Part shown: one piece after another, positions 16,441 to 23,871 of the stretch
How the letters are laid out: each line of letters opens with the position of its first letter
Numbering within the stretch: position 1 is the first letter of the stretch
DNA from: a virus
Strand: one strand, 5' to 3'
DNA length: 37,778 nucleotides
Virus record (IMG/VR): IMGVR_UViG_3300007523_000026
Span: 1 to 37,778 of that record
Translations under genes and position numbers: made by a program
The notes under the pieces: generated by a model
Database searches by the model: none
The model's input: only the letters and a program-made list of their open reading frames with translations
Told to the model about the DNA's origin: nothing

Positions 16441-19364
16441 TGGCCACCGTCCCCCTCAACGACAACGCCGACAAGGCCGCTGCGATCACTGTCGAGTTCG
16501 TGCAGGATCAACCGCCGATCGAGGGTTCCGGTCTCGCCCCAAAGGATGGTGACACGCCTGTTCTGACGCCAAAAGCCGGTGATACCCCGGTCGCACCCGT
16601 GGAAGCCGCGACCACCGCAGGACAAAGGACCACCGCATTTGGACAGGGAACGGTGTCGGGCGTCGTCCAGGGCGGCACAGCGACGGGAGGTGCCTTCATA
16701 GGCGCCAGCACTGGCGCGGCCATTGGGGCCTTCGGCGGTCCCTTCGCTCCTATCACGGTCCCGGTCGGCGCTGTCATCGGCGGCATCACGGGACTGCTCA
16801 TCGGCGCGGGCGCGGGTGAAGAGGTAAACAGCCTATTGGCCAAGGTTAACACCCCGAGCGGCAACCCTTTGACCTTCGCGAACGAGAATGCGGTCCCCCC
16901 GTCTCTGCGTCCGTACTTCGTTGCGGGTAACGCCTTCGGCGGCGCTGCTGCGATGGCGTCGGCTCCTTTTGCCTTGGCCCTCCAGGGCATTCGCTTCGTG
17001 CCCAATCTGTTCGGTCGGATTATGAACGGCATGATCAACGGCGCCGCCACCCGTCCGGCTTCGTTCGCACTTTCAGAACTGAGCATGGCCTTTGGCGCGG
17101 GGGTTGGTGGTGGCGCGGCTGAAGCCACCTTCCCTGGAAGCTCAGGCGCGCGTCTGACTGGTGAGATGATTGGCGGCACCTTGAACGTTGGCCACATCGC
17201 CGTACAGAGTTCCCGCTTCGCTTTGGACCGTGTTGCTCGTATCGTGGCCTCGTTCTCATCTTCGAAGACCGCCGCCGAGAGTATGACGGTGCAGACGCTC
17301 CGAGACGTGTTCGCGTCCACTGGCGAGAACGTCGACGATGTGATCGCAGCCCTGCGTGACCCGAACCTCATGGCCGGCCTTGACCTCACGGCGGGCCAGC
17401 GCACGGGCAGCGAGACCCTGCTGGCGCTGGAGGCGAGACTAGCGCAGGACAGCGCTACGTTCGGACGAGAAGCAGAGCAACGCGTTCGCGACGCCATGAC
17501 TTCGCTGCGGAACTCGATCGACCTCATGCAAGGCTCCGGCAACCCGGCTCTCGTGCGAGAGGCTGAACGGGCGCGGGCCACCTACATCCAGGCGTTGATA
17601 GGTGCTCAGGTCGAGCGCGCCCGTATAGAGGTCCTGTCTTCAGTGCAGTCGCTCGATCCCTCCAGCGCGCGTTCGCTGATTGACTATGGCCGCAACGTCG
17701 AGAGGATTCTGGACAACGCCTTGAAAGAGGCCCGCGCCGTCGAGCGGACGTTGTGGGGGGCCGTCGATCTCTCAGGCGAAGCCGTCCCTGAGTCGGTCCT
17801 CGCCGTGGCTGCTTCGATCCGTAGTGGGATGCCACAAGAGGTACGCTTGCCGGGCATCCTTGAGCCCTTGCTCGCGCGTTGGCAAGCCACCGTCAATCTC
17901 AACGCTTCGGACCCGTCTCAGGTTGTTGACGTGGTTGATAATACCGGCGCGTTTGAAGCTGGTCTCCGCCGCCAGTTGGACGAGTTCTTCGGTAAAGGCG
18001 CGGCGGAACGACCACAGTTCATCACGGCCAACGAGATCAAGATTTTCCGCCAGCACCTGTTGGAACTCTCGCGCGAGGCTGCCGCCCGGAACGAATGGAA
18101 CGACGCTCGCATCTACGGCCAGTTGGCTGAAGCCGCTCTGGACGATCTCGACAACGCCGTGTCGGTCGATACCGTGGCCTTGCAGACGGCCCGCGAATGG
18201 TCGCGCTCTCTCCATGACGCCTTCACGCGCACCTTCGCGGGCGAGTCCATGAACGTGCGCGCATCCGGCGCCGATCGCATCCCGCCCGAAATCGTCATGC
18301 GCCGCGCGTTCTCCGATGGCATCCCGGAGATCACCATCAATCGGTTCGACGAGCTTCAGAGGGCAGCGCAGCTTGGCGATATTTCGCGCGACCAGTTGAT
18401 CGCGCTGGGGAGGCTAGCGACAGACGCCGGCAGGGCCACAGACGAATACGCTGCCCAGATGCTCGAAGCCCAGGATCAGACCCTACGATTCCTGGCATCG
18501 CAGATCATCGACTTCACCACCGGGCGGGTAAATGCTAACAGTCTGAATGCTTTCATGGCCCGTCACGGAGAGCTTCTGGACAGGTTTCCCGCGATTCGGG
18601 ACAACGTTCAGACTGCTTTGGACGCTGAAAACTTCCTTGTTCGCACCGCTGGTCGGGAAGCACGTATCCAACGACTCCTGAGAGAAGACTCAATACTGGC
18701 CACGGTCCTGAACACGGAAAACCCTGCTCAGGTCATCTCCGAAACATTGAAATCCGGGCGGTTCCCGGTGCGTGATCTGACCATCATGGCCCGCGACGCA
18801 AGCCGTCACAGCCCGGAAGCCGTCGAGGGTCTTCGCAGGGCCATGATTCAATTCCTCATGGACGACGCCTTGTCGCCATCGGCCGGCGCCATAGAGAGCA
18901 CCGGCAGCGTTTTCGATAAGTTGCGCGCGACATTCGGGCGCGCCGTGAGACCCGGTGGCCCTACTTTGAGTGAGGTTCTCGTGCGATCGCGGATCATGAC
19001 CCGCGCGGAAGTAGATCAGTTCCAGACCTTCCTCGACCAAGCCGCGTCGCTTGAAATCGCGGCGATGGCCCATAAGCCAACCGGGGTCCCTATCGGCGGA
19101 ACCATAGGCATCCTCCAGGACTTCGCAGCGCGGTATTCAGCAGTCAACCTCGCCGCGCACGCGCCGGGGCAAGGCAATTCGCTGATGGTCGCTCACCTGT
19201 TCTCGCGGGCCACAAGGCAGATACTCGACCGCATCCCCGCCAACAAGGCGAGGCAGGTCCTCGAAGAAGTGTTGGTGAACCCGGAAGCCATGGCCTTGCT
19301 GTTGGAGCGCATCCCTGCTAACTCTAAGAGGGGGGTGGGGATGGCTCTCCAGTTTCGCGCCTAA
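16440..19364 (+). CDS. Very large internal virion/ejection protein (T7 gp16-position)
   Basis: 974 aa. Residues ~55-130 are Gly/Ala/Ile-rich with GGAFIGASTGAAIGAFGG and VGAVIGGITGLLIGAGAGE. This resembles glycine-zipper membrane segments that could insert in the cell envelope during ejection. The remainder is long helical sequence. No lytic transglycosylase motif like that at the T7 gp16 N-terminus is visible, so wall penetration may rely on another virion part. The start overlaps the preceding stop by one base. An 83-bp gap follows before the fibre gene. Confidence 0.72.
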   Translation: MATVPLNDNADKAAAITVEFVQDQPPIEGSGLAPKDGDTPVLTPKAGDTPVAPVEAATTAGQRTTAFGQGTVSGVVQGGTATGGAFIGASTGAAIGAFGGPFAPITVPVGAVIGGITGLLIGAGAGEEVNSLLAKVNTPSGNPLTFANENAVPPSLRPYFVAGNAFGGAAAMASAPFALALQGIRFVPNLFGRIMNGMINGAATRPASFALSELSMAFGAGVGGGAAEATFPGSSGARLTGEMIGGTLNVGHIAVQSSRFALDRVARIVASFSSSKTAAESMTVQTLRDVFASTGENVDDVIAALRDPNLMAGLDLTAGQRTGSETLLALEARLAQDSATFGREAEQRVRDAMTSLRNSIDLMQGSGNPALVREAERARATYIQALIGAQVERARIEVLSSVQSLDPSSARSLIDYGRNVERILDNALKEARAVERTLWGAVDLSGEAVPESVLAVAASIRSGMPQEVRLPGILEPLLARWQATVNLNASDPSQVVDVVDNTGAFEAGLRRQLDEFFGKGAAERPQFITANEIKIFRQHLLELSREAAARNEWNDARIYGQLAEAALDDLDNAVSVDTVALQTAREWSRSLHDAFTRTFAGESMNVRASGADRIPPEIVMRRAFSDGIPEITINRFDELQRAAQLGDISRDQLIALGRLATDAGRATDEYAAQMLEAQDQTLRFLASQIIDFTTGRVNANSLNAFMARHGELLDRFPAIRDNVQTALDAENFLVRTAGREARIQRLLREDSILATVLNTENPAQVISETLKSGRFPVRDLTIMARDASRHSPEAVEGLRRAMIQFLMDDALSPSAGAIESTGSVFDKLRATFGRAVRPGGPTLSEVLVRSRIMTRAEVDQFQTFLDQAASLEIAAMAHKPTGVPIGGTIGILQDFAARYSAVNLAAHAPGQGNSLMVAHLFSRATRQILDRIPANKARQVLEEVLVNPEAMALLLERIPANSKRGVGMALQFRA

Positions 19365-19447
19365 ATGTGGAACACGGGGATCATGGGCTGGATGGATGGA
19401 CCTGAGTCCGAGTAGTATCACGTAATTCCAGCGCCCAAGGATAGGCC

Positions 19448-20641
19448 ATGCCCATCACGTCCACGACGAAGAAAGTCACCGCGCTCGGCAACGATGCGGC
19501 GACTGTCTTTTCGTTCTCGCCCGTCGTCATCCCTGACGCTGACAGTCTTGAGGTAACGGAGACGACGGCTGCCGGCGTCGAAACTGTCATCGTTCGTGGG
19601 ACGGGTGCGACCAACTACAGCGTGGCCGTCACGACCTACCCCGGCACAGGCTCGATCACCTACCCCGCGAGTGGTGGTACGCCTCTGGCGACGGGGGAAA
19701 GCCTGACGATCAAGCGATTGGTGCCGGTCACCCAGACCGTCGATCTCAACAACCAGGGCGGCTACTTCGCGGACGTGCAGGAAGGCGCGCTGGACAAGGC
19801 CACGATGGTCGACCTCCAGCAGCAAGAGGAGATCGACCGCTCGCTGAAGGGGCCGGTATCTTTCACGGGGACCTTCGGGGCGCTGGATACGCCCGTTGCC
19901 AGTTATTACGTCCGCCGCAACGCCGCCAACGATGGCTATGAACATTCAGCCCTTGTCGTGGCAGACGGTTCTCCTTCCGATGCTACCCCGTCAACTGTTT
20001 CAGCTTCGGTTGCTTCTGCCGGAACAGGCGTGTCCTTTTCACGAGACGATCACGTCCATCTCAAAGCGGCAGACGTATCAGCTTCCACCACGGATGCGGG
20101 CATTGTCGAACTGGCCACCCCGACGGAGACCACGACAGGAAGCTCCGTGAACCGCGCCGTAACGCCTAAAGGCCTGCACGACATGACCTCCCTCGCAGGT
20201 GCCGCCTGGTTCCTCGACGAGGACAGCATGGTGACGGACAGCGCGACGAAAACGGCATCGCAGCAGAGCATCAAAGCCTATGTGGACGCGAACAGCGGTT
20301 CTACGATCACGGCAGGCACGCCGCTGGTTCAGAGCCCTCTCGCGAACGCTACAGTGACGCAGGCCCACGGGCTGGCCGCCGAGCCGAACATGCCGATGGA
20401 AATGATTATGGAATGCCTGACCATCGACGCGGGCTGGGCTGTCGGGGATAAAATCCGGGTCGGTCCCACCAGGCAGAACAACAGCAGCGTGTCGGGGTGG
20501 GCAGTTTACGCCGACGCGACAAACGTGGTTCTTCTGAACCTCGGTAATGCAATCAACTTTCCCAACAAGTCAACGCGAGCCAATTCCAACGTCACGTTGG
20601 CGCGTTGGAAGCTAACCATTACGCCAATGCTGAGGACCTAG
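19448..20641 (+). CDS. Tail fibre with T7-type N-terminal attachment domain
   Basis: 397 aa. Residues 1-120 match the T7 gp17-like N-terminus that docks the fibre to the tail: TALGNDAATVFSFSPVVIPD, then LTIKRLVPVTQTVDL and FADVQEGALDKATM. A central region has the AGIVELATPTET and AVTPKGLHDM motifs of phage fibre shafts. The C-terminal ~120 residues are unique and would bind the receptor. AAGGA upstream of ATG 19448. This is the main host-range candidate, together with the lectin-like protein at 8096. Confidence 0.88.
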   Translation: MPITSTTKKVTALGNDAATVFSFSPVVIPDADSLEVTETTAAGVETVIVRGTGATNYSVAVTTYPGTGSITYPASGGTPLATGESLTIKRLVPVTQTVDLNNQGGYFADVQEGALDKATMVDLQQQEEIDRSLKGPVSFTGTFGALDTPVASYYVRRNAANDGYEHSALVVADGSPSDATPSTVSASVASAGTGVSFSRDDHVHLKAADVSASTTDAGIVELATPTETTTGSSVNRAVTPKGLHDMTSLAGAAWFLDEDSMVTDSATKTASQQSIKAYVDANSGSTITAGTPLVQSPLANATVTQAHGLAAEPNMPMEMIMECLTIDAGWAVGDKIRVGPTRQNNSSVSGWAVYADATNVVLLNLGNAINFPNKSTRANSNVTLARWKLTITPMLRT

Positions 20642-20645
20642 GCCC

Positions 20646-21011
20646 ATGTATCGCACATATTTTGACACCACGACTGGCGCGTATCTCGGGAGCTATGATG
20701 GGCCAGACGAGGGCAACCCGCATCGCGGGCAGCCTTCTGTTGAGGGCCAGGTGGACGCCTTCCATGTCCTGCGCGACGGTGCAGCCGTTCGGGAGGTCCC
20801 CGTCCCGTCCTACCGCGCTCAGCGCAAGGCCGCATACATCGCCGAGCTTGGCGACGTGCCGGAGTTCACCGAAGCCGTGGGCGACGTTCTGGACGACCTA
20901 ATCCGGGAGGTTCGGGCGCTGTCCGTGGCCCTCTCGCTGGAACCCATCACGCCTGAGTTTGGCGTGCTCTTGGAAAAGATCGCGGCCATCAAAGCGCGTT
21001 ATCCGCAATAA
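20646..21011 (+). CDS. Hypothetical protein next to tail fibre (possible fibre-associated)
   Basis: 121 aa. The N-terminus (MYRTYFDTTTGAYLGSYDGP) has the short beta-hairpin style seen in fibre-associated or fibre-chaperone proteins. The C-terminal half is helical (RAQRKAAYIAELGDV and onward). It starts four bases after the fibre stop. The role is guessed from position only. Confidence 0.65.
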   Translation: MYRTYFDTTTGAYLGSYDGPDEGNPHRGQPSVEGQVDAFHVLRDGAAVREVPVPSYRAQRKAAYIAELGDVPEFTEAVGDVLDDLIREVRALSVALSLEPITPEFGVLLEKIAAIKARYPQ

Positions 21012-21025
21012 CAAAGGCAGGGAAC

Positions 21026-21241
21026 ATGGCAATGCGAGACCCAGATATTGTCACCGGCGCGATGTGGTCGGTCGCCGGAGGAACGGGTTTGACGATCCAG
21101 GTTATTACTGACTTCGGCAGCCTTGTTGTTGTTGTTCTGAATATCGCAATTGCCATCGCAGGCCTCGTGCTGGTCGGGTCGCGGATCAGGGCATCGAAGC
21201 TGCGGGATCGCCAGAAGAATAGTTCGGAGGATGCACCGTGA
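21026..21241 (+). CDS. Holin-like single-membrane-span protein
   Basis: 71 aa with one clear hydrophobic span (about residues 32-54, SLVVVVLNIAIAIAGLVLVG), followed by a basic segment (RIRASKLRDRQK) and an acidic tail. A short protein of this type directly before a muralytic enzyme is expected to be a holin or anti-holin. The N-terminus is also mildly amphipathic. Its stop overlaps the enzyme's GTG start (GTGA at 21238). Confidence 0.65.
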   Translation: MAMRDPDIVTGAMWSVAGGTGLTIQVITDFGSLVVVVLNIAIAIAGLVLVGSRIRASKLRDRQKNSSEDAP

Positions 21242-21720
21242 CCGACCTTATCGACCTGACCGCACGCTTCACCATGCCCGCCGCGATGTCGCTGCTGCCT
21301 GCAAAAATGGACAGCCCGGAGGCTCGTGCGATGATCCTCGCCATCGGGCTGCAGGAATCCAACTTCGAGCACCGCAAGCAGATCGTTGGCCCTGCGCGCG
21401 GGCTGTTCCAATTTGAATCTGGCGGCGGCATCCGTGGTGTTCTGACCCATCGTGCGAGCGCCGAACCGGCCATGGTGGTCTGCGAGGCATTGCTGTACGA
21501 ACCCTCGGACTGGGCGGTATACCTGGCGCTGGCGGATAACGACGTACTGGCCTGCGCTTTCGCCCGTCTGCTGTTGTGGACACTGCCAGCCGCCCTGCCA
21601 AAGCAGGGCGATGCCGAGGAAGGCTGGCGGCAGTACATCGCCGCATGGCGACCGGGCAAGCCCCATCCCGCTACATGGGGCGAACATTTCAACAAGGCAT
21701 GGAGCCTTCTAGGAGACTGA
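21238..21720 (+). CDS. Phage muralytic enzyme (lysozyme/transglycosylase-like endolysin)
   Basis: 160 aa from a GTG at 21238. The motif AIGLQESNFEHRKQ followed by GPARGLFQFE is the catalytic-Glu/lytic-transglycosylase-like pattern of a common phage peptidoglycan hydrolase family. The Glu in LQES is the likely acid. No signal peptide is seen, so release through a holin is expected, consistent with the gene before it. Length is normal for this family. Confidence 0.8.
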   Translation: MTDLIDLTARFTMPAAMSLLPAKMDSPEARAMILAIGLQESNFEHRKQIVGPARGLFQFESGGGIRGVLTHRASAEPAMVVCEALLYEPSDWAVYLALADNDVLACAFARLLLWTLPAALPKQGDAEEGWRQYIAAWRPGKPHPATWGEHFNKAWSLLGD

Positions 21721-21722
21721 CT

Positions 21723-21914
21723 ATGGAAACGAAAAACTGGTATGCGTCGAAGACCCTCTGGGTCAACCTCGTTGCTGGCGGCGTCACTGTCGCGGGCGTG
21801 TTCGGTGTCGATGTCGGGCTGTCGCCCGAGACACAGGCGGAACTCGTGGCCGGCATCCTCGTGGTCGTCAACATCATCTTGCGCTTCGTCACCAACACGG
21901 GTCTTCGCGGGTGA
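21723..21914 (+). CDS. 63-aa two-span membrane protein (second holin-like candidate)
   Basis: Starts at ATG 21723 after AGGAG. Sequence: a WYASKTLWVNLVAGGVTVAG span, a VGLSPETQAELV linker, then VAGILVVVNIILRF. The WY-x-SKT-x-W start and two spans are typical of a small phage membrane protein family often found in lysis cassettes. With the protein at 21026 it forms a possible holin/anti-holin pair. Which of the two makes holes cannot be told. Confidence 0.72.
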   Translation: METKNWYASKTLWVNLVAGGVTVAGVFGVDVGLSPETQAELVAGILVVVNIILRFVTNTGLRG

Positions 21915-22123
21915 CGTTCTACCTCGCCACCACAGTCATCCTGGCGCTACTAGGCGCAGCCGGATGGTTGTGGTGGCGGTCCTACCGATCAGGAAAAACC
22001 GCAGAGAAGCTCCGCAATCTCGACGCGGGCATTCAGGGGCTAGACCATGCACGCAAGGCTGTTGATGACGTTCGCCGCGATCCTGATGCTCGGGACAGGT
22101 TGCGCGACAAGTATCGCCGTTGA
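21911..22123 (+). CDS. Inner-membrane spanin-like protein (Rz-type)
   Basis: 70 aa from GTG 21911, coupled by GTGA to the preceding gene. It has one N-terminal membrane span (LATTVILALLGAAGWLWW), then a charged helical periplasmic part (about residues 27-70) ending in DARDRLRDKYRR. This is the design of i-spanins, although shorter than lambda Rz. A lipoprotein gene overlaps its 3' half in another frame, the classical Rz/Rz1 arrangement. Confidence 0.65.
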   Translation: MTFYLATTVILALLGAAGWLWWRSYRSGKTAEKLRNLDAGIQGLDHARKAVDDVRRDPDARDRLRDKYRR

Positions 22124-22247
22124 GCCATCGCTCAACCCATTTTGCACCCTCGTTGGCCCGCCCCCAGGCGACATGATCCCGGAAGCGGGCGCTCCGACAG
22201 GGTGGGTCGACGAATATCTGGCGGTGTATGACGAGACGTGCGGCTAG
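22047..22247 (+). CDS. Outer-membrane lipoprotein, Rz1-type o-spanin candidate
   Basis: 66 aa, overlapping the i-spanin-like gene by 77 bp in a different frame. A signal sequence (ARLLMTFAAILML) ends at GTGC with Cys19 as the likely lipidated residue. The mature part is Pro-rich (VGPPPGD, EAGAPTGW), as in o-spanins. The lipobox has Gly rather than Leu at -3, so it is not perfect. Confidence 0.6.
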   Translation: MHARLLMTFAAILMLGTGCATSIAVEPSLNPFCTLVGPPPGDMIPEAGAPTGWVDEYLAVYDETCG

Positions 22248-22272
22248 AAGACCCGACCTCTGGAGGTATCCC

Positions 22273-22662
22273 GTGGCCAACTCAAAGCGACTGCTGATCG
22301 CCCTCGCGCTCGTGATGGTTCCGCTGCCCGTCTGCGCGACGGCCCCTTCTGATCCGACCGTCTGCCCGCCTGTCGTAGAGCACCCGCAGGACTTCCTGTT
22401 TCAGGTGCAGCAGGAACTCTACGTGCTGCCCGAACCGAGTGCGATCGAGGAGATGTTGAAGGACTTCCAGGTCATGCGGGGTCAGTGCCGCGCCCGCGGG
22501 CCTGCGAGAATCTCCACGAGGGCGGCGCCAGCGGAGACCCCGCGCACGTTCGAGCACTCCTCGTTCACGTCAGCTAATGTCAGTCCTTCTTGCCCGCATC
22601 TGGTGCAGACCCCGACAAACTTCTGCCCTTTGCCTTTGGGGCTGGTGCGAACTAGTGAATGA
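22273..22662 (+). CDS. Secreted Rz1-like/lysis-associated protein with antisense tail
   Basis: 129 aa from GTG 22273 (GGAGGT at 22262-22267). The signal peptide is residues ~5-24, with possible cleavage after ATA or lipidation at Cys21. Residues 31-73 (CPPVVEHPQD, then LPEPSAIEEMLKDF and MRGQCRA) match a conserved C-terminal module that I know from phage lysis proteins. After residue 73 the frame continues for 56 residues antisense to the last gene of the leftward operon, with no protein-like features. The original stop was probably lost, or the real product is shorter. Confidence 0.6.
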   Translation: MANSKRLLIALALVMVPLPVCATAPSDPTVCPPVVEHPQDFLFQVQQELYVLPEPSAIEEMLKDFQVMRGQCRARGPARISTRAAPAETPRTFEHSSFTSANVSPSCPHLVQTPTNFCPLPLGLVRTSE

Positions 22663-22694
22663 ATCTCAGACATCGACTTCCACTTGCCGGTCAT
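22482..22694 (-). CDS. Small zinc-ribbon-like protein, last gene of leftward operon
   Basis: 70 aa. Contains CTRCGQEGLTLADVNEEC, a CxxC...C pattern likely to bind zinc. The ATG at 22694 overlaps the preceding stop (ATGA). It overlaps the convergent secreted protein gene for 181 bp. Function unknown. Confidence 0.7.
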   Translation of the reverse strand: MTGKWKSMSEIHSLVRTSPKGKGQKFVGVCTRCGQEGLTLADVNEECSNVRGVSAGAALVEILAGPRARH

Positions 22695-23383
22695 CGGTCA
22701 TCCTCACCGATCTTCCGTTCGTCGTAGGTGAACAGGGCGATGCAGTTCCACGCCGCCGCGATCATGTGATGGCTCCCGGTTTCCTTGTCATGGGTCTCGC
22801 CGCGCCAGAAGGCCCAGCAGTGGCGCATGAGTGAACCGAAACAACGGCCCCACTTCATCCCGCGTTCCCAGTTGCGGTCCGCGTACTTGGCCGCGCCAAG
22901 GCGGTAGTGATGGGCCAGCGCCTCCAGAGCCTCGGGCGGGATCAGGTCATAGCGGGCCTTGCCGTCGTCGTAGCGAAGGCCCCCGCCATCAGGCTTCTCT
23001 CCTGCTTGGGGCATTAGCCACCTCTGCGTCCCGATAGTGGGTTCCCCCGGCTGCCATGCGGCCCCGACCTCTACTTCCCCCAGGAACTCCATATCTCCAT
23101 ACGGGCGACCGGCTGCTTCCTCAGCCTTGTCGTCGGCAACCGCATCAGCCATGGCGTCGGCAGCCGAATAAGCCAGACCGCTCAACGTGAACGGCATCTC
23201 AGGCTGCGCAGGGCGCAGGCGCGGGCATGAGAGGCCCCCGGAGCAGCCTTTGCCGCTGAGCAACACCCCCGTCTCGCGCGCGTACCACTCGCCGCAAGCG
23301 CATCGCACCGAGTAGTTTTCGGTCTTCGCCGTCGCATCCGGCCCCTTGTAGATGGTGCCGCCTTCGCTCGTGATCTCGCTCAT
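22691..23383 (-). CDS. dATP/dGTP pyrophosphohydrolase-like (DUF5664, MazG-type)
   Basis: 230 aa. The C-terminal ~100 residues carry the DUF5664 pattern: GLRYDDGKARYDLIPPEAL, then GAAKYADRNWERGM and MRHCWAFWRGE, followed by HHMIAAAWN. These are all-alpha MazG-like folds binding Mg2+, proposed to remove pyrophosphate from dATP or dGTP. The N-terminal half (CACGEW, then CSGGLSCPR) is Cys-containing and of unknown use. The start at 23383 is set by ATGA coupling to the nuclease gene; the frame upstream of it is not protein-like. A 2-aminoadenine role would need PurZ, which is absent here. Confidence 0.8.
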   Translation of the reverse strand: MSEITSEGGTIYKGPDATAKTENYSVRCACGEWYARETGVLLSGKGCSGGLSCPRLRPAQPEMPFTLSGLAYSAADAMADAVADDKAEEAAGRPYGDMEFLGEVEVGAAWQPGEPTIGTQRWLMPQAGEKPDGGGLRYDDGKARYDLIPPEALEALAHHYRLGAAKYADRNWERGMKWGRCFGSLMRHCWAFWRGETHDKETGSHHMIAAAWNCIALFTYDERKIGEDDR

Positions 23384-23871
23384 GTTGTGTTCCCTTCGAT
23401 GTGCATGACGTGCCGGATGTAATAGAGGGCGATCAGGGCAGCTTCCGCAACGCCGTCCTGTCGCACGAGCTTCCAATGCCAGTCACCGGCTTTCCGACCG
23501 AACAGACGGGTGGCCAGATCACGGCTGGCGTTCTTGTTCGACGACAACCCCATCTTGCCCTTCCAGACAGTCGGGGTCACGTAGTCCTGCCGCAGCGTCC
23601 AGTTGCCGACCAGAGCCTCGGCAGCGCCGAACATGCGCCCGAACTGGAATGACGACGCGACACCCTGCCGGGGCATGGCGTTGACAAGCTCGACCACGCC
23701 GATGTCAGGCGCCATCTGCTCCAGCCAATCGCCCGCCCTTGCAGCGTCGAGCGTCACCTTCTTCCTGACCTCCAGCACAGGCATCTCGATGGCGTCGATC
23801 AATTCGCCAGAGAGGCTATCGACGACGGCCAATCCCCCCGTTCTACCGGGGTCTACTCCGAGCACGATCAT
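23380..23871 (-). CDS. RuvC-like nuclease (Holliday junction resolvase family)
   Basis: 163 aa. The RNase H-fold acids are visible: D7 in VLGVDPGRTGG, a Glu in VVELVNAMPRQG, and the C-terminal RQDGVAEAALIAL with Asp and Glu. Phage members of this family resolve branched DNA before packaging. The start ATG 23871 overlaps the methyltransferase stop (ATGA) and has GAGGAGG upstream; an upstream in-frame start would lie inside the methyltransferase gene. Confidence 0.82.
   Translation of the reverse strand: MIVLGVDPGRTGGLAVVDSLSGELIDAIEMPVLEVRKKVTLDAARAGDWLEQMAPDIGVVELVNAMPRQGVASSFQFGRMFGAAEALVGNWTLRQDYVTPTVWKGKMGLSSNKNASRDLATRLFGRKAGDWHWKLVRQDGVAEAALIALYYIRHVMHIEGNTT

Noticed and set aside
22691-23383. 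2-aminoadenine (Z-genome) system
   Set aside because: Only a MazG-like enzyme is seen; PurZ and DatZ are absent from the window, and this enzyme family is common in phages with ordinary DNA.
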